Below, piece after piece: positions 24,125 to 29,560 of a DNA stretch of 29,560 nt (within the stretch, counting starts at the first letter, position 1; each line of letters begins with the position of its first letter). The translations under genes and the position numbers were made by a program. Source of the DNA: an uncultured Bacteroidales bacterium (GTDB lineage: Bacteria > Bacteroidota > Bacteroidia > Bacteroidales > UBA932); the NCBI GenBank assembly GCA_945983015.1, contig CAMFSN010000006.1:1-29560 (forward strand), in the 5' to 3' direction. The notes below the pieces were generated by a model. The model was not told the DNA's origin. It saw nothing but the letters and a program-made list of their open reading frames with translations, and ran no database searches.

Positions 24125-25738
24125 ATGACTGATATGAATAAGAGAATAATAAAGGCAGGATTTGTCTGCACGATGCTGCTTTGTCTTTCTTCCTGTGAAA
24201 AGTTTCTGGAGGAGAATAACGAGACTCAGTACTCTGTAGATTACATTTATTCCACGCCATCAGGTCTCGAGTTGGCGATGAATGCAGTGTATTCGCTGCA
24301 TAAGTCCTTGCTTGCCGACAATGGCGGGAATGAGAGCCCTAGCTGGTGGGCTTTGGAAAGAGGAACTGATATAGTCGCCACTTGTGGCGGAACCGGTAAT
24401 TTTTATGGAATTTATGATCCGAATTACCTCAAGCCTTCTGCAGGCCAGGTTCTGTATATTTGGAAAATCAATTATCAGATCATAAGCCGTTGTAATGAGA
24501 TCATTTGGTATGGAGACCAGATGGAGCAGAGCGATGAGCTTAAGAGAACCCTGGCTCAGGCTCACGGCTTCAGGGCCCAGTCTTACTTCCAGCTTTTCAG
24601 GATATTCGACAGGATTTGGCTCAATACTCTGCCTGTGACTCCGGAGAATGTGAATGAGGAGAGGGATTATCGTGCCGCTACAGCTGCAGAGGTTTATGAG
24701 CTTTTGTATTCAGACTTGAATTATGCCGCTGAGAATCTGCCTTGGACCTCTTACGAGGCGGGTCGATTCAATCAGGGAGCGGCAAGGTTGATTCTGGCAA
24801 AGGTGGCCCTTTGGAAAAAGGACTGGGAGACAGCCCTTAAACAGATAGATCTGATAGAAGAGTCGAATGCTTTCCATCTTTTGGAATCCACTGCGGCTGT
24901 TTTCCAGAATGCGGACCTCAACCACTCTGAGGCGATAATGGTTCAGCAGTGGAGCGAGAATCCAGGGGGAAATTTCTCAGTCACCACTCCTAAGGGTAAT
25001 CAGATGTGTGCTCTTTTCATAGCTCAGTACAGAACTGCTCTGGGAGGAACTGAGGAGGAGTCATGCTCCGCTGAGAACTGGGGCTACACCTTCGGAAGAA
25101 TACTCCCGAATCCTTATCTGCTGTCCCTGTATGACAAAGAGAAGGACACGAGGTATAACGATTGGTATATTCACAAATATAGGAATACCAGGAAAGTAGC
25201 AGTGCAGTACAGTGGTAAGGAGGTAGCCCCGGGGGAGTATCTGCCTGCATACACTTCAGGCAGCGGTGACCCTCGCTACACTATGCCGGGTTGCACAAAA
25301 TGGGGAGATATTTATACCAAGACCCCTTCTGAGAAAAGAGGTTATAAGGACTTTATCCTCTACAGACTCTCCGACGCTTATATAGTAGGTGCCGAGGCAG
25401 CTCTCAGGCTGGGAGATCAGACCAAGGCCAAGTATTATTATAACAAGACTTGGCAAAGGGCCGGCAACGCTGAGTTTACTGCCACTCTGACTATGCAGGA
25501 CATCATTGATGAGCAGGCGAGAGAATTGGCCTTCGAAAATGATAGATGGTTTTTCCTCAAGAGACTCGGAATCCTTATCGATCAGGTTTCCAAATACGCG
25601 GGAAATCCTATCTATGCGGCTTCCTTGAAGGGGCGCACTAACCTGCCTGCCAATCCTCATTTCATCCGTTGGCCTATTCCTGAATCAGAGATTATTAATA
25701 TGGGAGCTGAAAACTTCCCACAAAACGTAGGATATTAG
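24125..25738 (+). CDS. SusD/RagB-family nutrient-binding lipoprotein
   Basis: 537 residues from 24125 (an ATG at 24134 would give 534). Lipoprotein signal LLCLSSC followed by EKFLEE, the typical SusD start. TPR-like helices (AHGFRAQSYFQLFRIFDRIWLNTLPVTPENVNEERDYRAATAAEVYELLYSDLNYA) and the C-terminal SusD motif (YILYRLSDAYIVGAEAALRLGD-like, then DEQARELAFENDRWFFLKRLG) are clear. It caps the SusC barrel on the cell surface and captures ligand. It starts 4 bases after SusC and ends 1 base before the oxidoreductase gene, so all are one transcript. Confidence 0.95.
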   Translation: MTDMNKRIIKAGFVCTMLLCLSSCEKFLEENNETQYSVDYIYSTPSGLELAMNAVYSLHKSLLADNGGNESPSWWALERGTDIVATCGGTGNFYGIYDPNYLKPSAGQVLYIWKINYQIISRCNEIIWYGDQMEQSDELKRTLAQAHGFRAQSYFQLFRIFDRIWLNTLPVTPENVNEERDYRAATAAEVYELLYSDLNYAAENLPWTSYEAGRFNQGAARLILAKVALWKKDWETALKQIDLIEESNAFHLLESTAAVFQNADLNHSEAIMVQQWSENPGGNFSVTTPKGNQMCALFIAQYRTALGGTEEESCSAENWGYTFGRILPNPYLLSLYDKEKDTRYNDWYIHKYRNTRKVAVQYSGKEVAPGEYLPAYTSGSGDPRYTMPGCTKWGDIYTKTPSEKRGYKDFILYRLSDAYIVGAEAALRLGDQTKAKYYYNKTWQRAGNAEFTATLTMQDIIDEQARELAFENDRWFFLKRLGILIDQVSKYAGNPIYAASLKGRTNLPANPHFIRWPIPESEIINMGAENFPQNVGY

Positions 25739-25739
25739 T

Positions 25740-27347
25740 ATGCGAAGGGTATTATTTTCACTTGTGGCACTATTTGCCGCTTTGCCAGTGTCTGCCTCGG
25801 TTTCGAAGACTTGTGAGGTCTGTGTCTATGGTGGTTCAGCTTCGGGAGTATGTGCATCCATCGAAGCTGCCAGAATGGGAGCGAAAGTCTTGCTGCTCTG
25901 TCAGGATAGTCACGTCGGCGGAATGGCCACCTCCGGACTTACGGCTACGGATATCAACAAACACAGAGTGGTAGGTGGAATAGCTGAAGAATTTTATAAA
26001 AGGATATATAGCTATTATCTGGATGACTCCGCTTGGTTTAATCAGAGTCGTGAGGAGTTTATGGAATCAACCAGGAAGCGTACTTATTCAGGAAAGAATG
26101 ACGCCCGAAAAATGCAGTGGGTATATGAATCCGGAGTAGCCGAGAGAATTATGAAGGAAATGCTTGCCGAAGCGGGAGTGGAAGTCCTTTATAATTCACC
26201 CATATCACTTACTGATGGAGTTGAGCTAAAAAAGTCTAGAATCAAGTCTATCCGCACAGAAAATGGGCTACGCATCCGGGCTAAAGTCTTTATCGACGCC
26301 TCTTATGAAGGCGATCTGATGGCCCAGGCGGGAGTCAGTTACCTAATTGGCAGGGAGCCTATCTCCAAGTACGGAGAGTCATTGGCCGGAATAAGGAATC
26401 ACGGAATGATCAAGGGCTCTGCATATCTGGCGGATGGAAGGCTGATTCCAAAGCTGGCACCATCTCTTTATGGGGAATTTGGAGAAGGGGATAATCGAAC
26501 TCAGGCTTACTGCTATCGAGTGACTTTGACCGATGATCCGAATAATATGATTCCTCTCAGAAAGCCTGAGGGATATGACCCCGATATGTTCGAGATGATT
26601 CTTCGTAGGATTGAAGCCGAAGAAAAAAAGGAATTAAAGGACGTGATTACTTTTACTCCTATGCCGAACCGGAAGACTGATACCAACCATCTGGATTATT
26701 TCGGAGCCAGTTTTGATTATCCTGAAGGGGATTATAAGAGAAGAAAGGAGATTGCCGCGGAGCATAGGCTCTATGCCGAAGGAATGCTCTGGTTCCTCGG
26801 ACACGATGAAAGGGTGCCGGAGAATATGAGGCAGGAGATGGCCAGATGGGGCTGGGCAAAGGATGAGTTTATCGACAACTCTTCTTTCCCGCACCAGATT
26901 TACGTCAGAGAATCCAGGAGAATGCAGGGAGAATACATTATGACTCAGCATAATATCGAAGGGAAAAGGAATGAGGAGATCACTCATCCCGCAGGTATGG
27001 GTTCCTATCCTATGGACTGTCATTTTGTATCTTACATAGCTCAGGGAGACAGCATAATGATAGAGGGAGGAATCTTCGTTCCGACAAAGCCTTATCAGAT
27101 AGACTATGGGGCCCTGATACCAAAGGAGGAGGAATGTACCAATCTGCTCGTTCCTGTGTGCCTGTCCGCCTCTCACGTAGCTTATGCCTCTATACGAATG
27201 GAACCTGTCTACATGGTGCTTGGCCAGTCCTGCGGTACAGCCGCCGCTATGGCCATACAGTCAAAATGCCCTGTCCAAAAGATAGACAGGGACTCTCTTG
27301 TAGCTCGATTAAAGGCTGATGGTCAAATACTTGAATATAAACACTAG
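25740..27347 (+). CDS. Exported FAD-dependent oxidoreductase
   Basis: 535 residues with a signal peptide (MRRVLFSLVALFAALPVSAS) and an FAD-binding Rossmann start at 26-75 (CEVCVYGGSASGVCASIEAARMGAKVLLLCQDSHVGGMATSGL). The second FAD region is ARVFIDASYEGDLMAQAGV-like at about 182-198, and the C-terminus has EPVYMVLGQSCGTAAAMAI. This is the FAD-dependent oxidoreductase family often found in Bacteroidota and Planctomycetes carbohydrate loci (PF12831 type). It would act in the periplasm, perhaps oxidising a sugar or uronic-acid derivative released by the neighbouring glycosidase; that substrate is inference. It starts 1 base after SusD and is followed 6 bases later by the glycosidase gene. Confidence 0.88.
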   Translation: MRRVLFSLVALFAALPVSASVSKTCEVCVYGGSASGVCASIEAARMGAKVLLLCQDSHVGGMATSGLTATDINKHRVVGGIAEEFYKRIYSYYLDDSAWFNQSREEFMESTRKRTYSGKNDARKMQWVYESGVAERIMKEMLAEAGVEVLYNSPISLTDGVELKKSRIKSIRTENGLRIRAKVFIDASYEGDLMAQAGVSYLIGREPISKYGESLAGIRNHGMIKGSAYLADGRLIPKLAPSLYGEFGEGDNRTQAYCYRVTLTDDPNNMIPLRKPEGYDPDMFEMILRRIEAEEKKELKDVITFTPMPNRKTDTNHLDYFGASFDYPEGDYKRRKEIAAEHRLYAEGMLWFLGHDERVPENMRQEMARWGWAKDEFIDNSSFPHQIYVRESRRMQGEYIMTQHNIEGKRNEEITHPAGMGSYPMDCHFVSYIAQGDSIMIEGGIFVPTKPYQIDYGALIPKEEECTNLLVPVCLSASHVAYASIRMEPVYMVLGQSCGTAAAMAIQSKCPVQKIDRDSLVARLKADGQILEYKH

Positions 27348-27353
27348 AACAAA

Positions 27354-28685
27354 ATGAGATACTTTAATCTTTATTTATCCCTTTTTCTTATGCTCCTTAC
27401 TTTCAGTTCCTGCAGCAAAGAAAGGGAGACGATTATACCACAGGGCTCTGAGGTCAACGAGGCCACTGTATTTAAATTTAATAATGAATCAGGGGTCTGG
27501 AGGCTATTCAAGAATGGAGAGGAGTGGATAGCTAAGGGGGCTGCGACCAATCGCAATTACAAGCGGGTAGCCGAATTGGGCGGAAACTGTATCAGGACTT
27601 ACTCAACTTCGGAAGAGTCAAGCCCGAGCATACTCAGTGAGGCTTACAAGAACAATTTATATGTTAATATGGGACTCTACATCTCCAGAGAGAGGGATGG
27701 CTTTGACTACAATGATGAGGGAAAGGTAGCGGCTCAACTCGAGGCCTGCCGTAAGCTAGTCAGACGCTTCAGAAATCATCCGGCTGTAATGTGTTGGAGT
27801 ATAGGAAATGAAGCTGAATCTATGTACACTAATACCAAGCTGTGGACTGCCATCAACGATATCGCTAAGATGATTCATGAGGAAGACCCGAATCATCCGG
27901 TCACCACCACTCTTGCCAGTTCAAATGTGGCAAATGTGAAACTGATAGTGGAAATGGCTCCGGAGCTGGATTTCCTCTGCATCAACTCATATTATCCGAA
28001 TCCTATGAATATCCAGGCCAATCTTGTCTCTGCCGGCTGGTCCAAGCCTTGGATGATCACCGAGTTTGGACAGCAGGGAACCTGGACCACGAGCATTCCA
28101 AAGACCAGCTTCGGTACGCTGATTGAGGAAACCAGCACTCAGAAAGCCCAGAGATACAAGGAGATATATGAGAAAGCCGTTATCCCTAATCTGGACAAGG
28201 GCTGTCTGGGTTCTTTCCCCTTTGTCTGGGGATATCAGAATCACGGAGAGGTTCTGACCTGGTATGGTCTCTTTGACAAGGCGGGGAACACTTTCGGGGC
28301 TGTGGATGAGATCCAAAAGTACTGGACCGGAAAGTATCCGGAGAAATTGGCCCCCGTAATTGCCGATCGCAATGCTATGCTGCTTAACGGGAAGATAGCC
28401 GATGAGAGCATAATCCTAAGTCCATCCAGTGAAAACACTGCATCTGTCAGTGCTTCGTCTCCTTGGGGCTCTACGCTATCTTATCAGTGGCTGATTTATC
28501 AGGAGGGAACGGCGGATGCGGACGGAAGCCTGCCTGATGGTATCAGCGGATTGATAGAGGACGAGACTCTGCAGGCTATCAATTTCAAGGCCCCTAAGGC
28601 AGTAGGAAACTACCGTCTTCTAGTATTCGTCAGGGATACAAACAGAAAGGTGGCTCTTTCAGTAATTCCATTCTGTGTCAAATAA
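27354..28685 (+). CDS. Clan GH-A glycoside hydrolase lipoprotein
   Basis: 443 residues. Lipoprotein signal ends TFSSC (C20). The TIM-barrel (about 45-335) has the clan GH-A signature: acid/base WSIGNEAES (E153) and nucleophile MITEFGQQG (E237). It resembles the catalytic half of GH2-like enzymes and, in its opening (FKNGEEWIAKGAATNRNYKRVAELGGNCIRTYS), the GH72/GH158-like beta-1,3-glucan enzymes. I cannot assign the family number by eye. A beta-sandwich tail (about 345-443) is likely a carbohydrate-binding or Ig-like module. Lipidation suggests surface or periplasmic attachment, cutting the polysaccharide that the SusC/SusD pair takes up. Fourth gene after SusC, in a tight operon. Confidence 0.88.
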   Translation: MRYFNLYLSLFLMLLTFSSCSKERETIIPQGSEVNEATVFKFNNESGVWRLFKNGEEWIAKGAATNRNYKRVAELGGNCIRTYSTSEESSPSILSEAYKNNLYVNMGLYISRERDGFDYNDEGKVAAQLEACRKLVRRFRNHPAVMCWSIGNEAESMYTNTKLWTAINDIAKMIHEEDPNHPVTTTLASSNVANVKLIVEMAPELDFLCINSYYPNPMNIQANLVSAGWSKPWMITEFGQQGTWTTSIPKTSFGTLIEETSTQKAQRYKEIYEKAVIPNLDKGCLGSFPFVWGYQNHGEVLTWYGLFDKAGNTFGAVDEIQKYWTGKYPEKLAPVIADRNAMLLNGKIADESIILSPSSENTASVSASSPWGSTLSYQWLIYQEGTADADGSLPDGISGLIEDETLQAINFKAPKAVGNYRLLVFVRDTNRKVALSVIPFCVK

Positions 28686-28695
28686 ATATCAAGCG

Positions 28696-29516
28696 ATGAA
28701 AAAAATAAGAATAATAATGATAGCTCTTTTCACTCTTGCCCTTTTCGGCTGTGAGGAAAAGAATGTGACGGATGTGAAACCTGAGCACGGAAGTCTCACT
28801 ATGAGCCTCATCGGAGAGGCTCCGGTGCTGGCTTATCCTGAAGACAATGTGCATTATAATCTCAAAGTCAGTTATACTGAAGGCTTGAAGTCCGTGTATA
28901 CCTCCATAGACGGGGTGCTTGTCGAGGGTTCGGAGAAAACTTATGAGGGAAGCAAGGAGGAGGAACTCTATTCTTTCGGCTATATAGTCAGTGCGGAGCA
29001 GGTAGGCCAGACCATAGACTTTGTATTCACAGCCGAAGGAGTTGACGGGTACAAACATAGCATCGATTATCCGGTATATGTCCGTTCGATTTCAGAAACT
29101 GTCACCTTAAGCCTTCCGGAGGACTTGCCTGTAGAGCTGATAATGGGAGAAACTGTCGAATTTGACGTAGTGGTCAGCACAGGCTATAGCATCTCGAAAA
29201 TCAGGACACTCAAAAACGGAGAAGAATTGGCATCTCTTACTAAGACCGAAGGCTTTTCTTCCAACAAGCAGGACACTTATCATTTTGTCTATGCCACGGC
29301 TCCGGAAGATGGAGGAAAGGACATCAACTTCGTATTTGAAGCCAGCGACATAAAGGGGAATTTCGGAACGGCTGATTATAAGCTGCACGTCAGGAAAGGT
29401 GAAGCGAAAGCTTTATATTCAGAAATCTTTGACACTCAAATGAGTATCTCCGGAACAAGTGCTTTCGACACCACTGAGGGCGGTATCAGCGGGAACACGG
29501 CTACTCAGTTCACAGC
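28696..29516 (+). CDS. Putative surface glycan-binding lipoprotein, truncated at contig end
   Basis: 273 residues visible. The lipoprotein signal ends ALFGC (C19). Two tandem beta-sandwich repeats of about 95 residues follow (about 32-130 and 133-232; both run through a V-x-Y/F strand, a GY/GLKSI segment and a TIDFVF/DINFVFEAS strand), then the start of another module (LYSEIFDTQMSISG). It has no enzyme motif seen. Position after SusC, SusD and a glycosidase fits a surface glycan-binding protein of the SusE/F or SGBP kind (inference). The gene is cut by the contig end: from 29517 the sequence is adapter, so any continuation of the reading frame beyond there (CLLYTSPSPRD) is artificial. Confidence 0.75.
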
Positions 29517-29560
29517 CTGTCTCTTATACACATCTCCGAGCCCACGAGACGGACTCCTAT
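29517..29560. other. Illumina Nextera adapter and i7 index (non-genomic)
   Basis: CTGTCTCTTATACACATCT (29517-29535) is the Tn5 mosaic end in reverse-complement orientation. It is followed by CCGAGCCCACGAGAC (29536-29550, Nextera read-2 adapter), GGACTCCT (29551-29558, which matches i7 index N705) and AT, the start of the flow-cell arm. This is read-through from a short library fragment that survived trimming and was assembled at the contig end. Confidence 0.97.

Noticed and set aside
29517..29560. Tn5 or IS50 inverted end, suggesting a mobile element
   Set aside because: The mosaic end is followed directly by library adapter and index sequence, so it comes from library preparation and not from a genomic transposon.

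Overview
The window looks like a chromosomal contig from a member of the Bacteroidota, most likely order Bacteroidales. The evidence is a SusC/SusD pair, FecR/ECF sigma regulation, DUF4252 and fimbrillin/FISUMP lipoproteins, an S46 dipeptidyl-peptidase, and TAnnTTTG-type -7 promoter boxes with few Shine-Dalgarno sequences. Genus cannot be settled from the sequence. Coding density is very high: no gene-free stretch exceeds 200 bases, and I saw no tRNA, rRNA, CRISPR array or transposase gene. The last 44 bases (29517-29560) are not genomic. They are an Illumina Nextera read-through adapter plus an i7 index, so the real sequence ends at about 29516.

Layout. (1) Positions 1-3588, minus strand: a membrane polyferredoxin with a periplasmic HMA-like tail, overlapping an S46 peptidase that runs off the left edge. 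(2) 3669-10752, plus strand, divergent from (1) across an 80-bp double promoter: a four-gene envelope operon of TonB-dependent receptor, DUF4876-like lipoprotein, DUF6850-like outer-membrane barrel and fimbrillin/FISUMP surface lipoprotein. A strong hairpin terminator closes it. (3) 10851-12119, minus strand: a lipoprotein with a Pro-Glu repeat linker, preceded by a 42-bp relic copy of its own signal-peptide coding region. (4) 12348-14316, minus strand: an ECF sigma/membrane-protein module bracketed by two DUF4252 exported proteins, with a candidate ECF-type autoregulated promoter. (5) 14370-19092, minus strand: a redox cluster of rubrerythrin, WYL regulator, NapH-NapG-like fusion ferredoxin, Tat-exported lipoprotein aldo/keto reductase with two Fe-S motifs, and a DUF486 membrane protein. 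(6) 19173-29516: an ECF sigma gene on the minus strand, divergent from FecR, a signalling-type SusC (with STN domain), SusD, a periplasmic FAD oxidoreductase, a clan GH-A glycosidase lipoprotein and a truncated putative glycan-binding lipoprotein. This is a polysaccharide-utilisation-type locus.

How they work together (inference). The last region is a classic nutrient-sensing uptake locus. Substrate binding by the SusC-like transporter would be signalled through its STN domain to FecR and from there to the divergent sigma factor. The redox cluster looks like electron supply to, or through, envelope Fe-S proteins, coupled to peroxide/oxygen defence by rubrerythrin. The two least understood units are the four-gene surface operon and the two membrane polyferredoxin loci; these are where an undescribed system is most likely.
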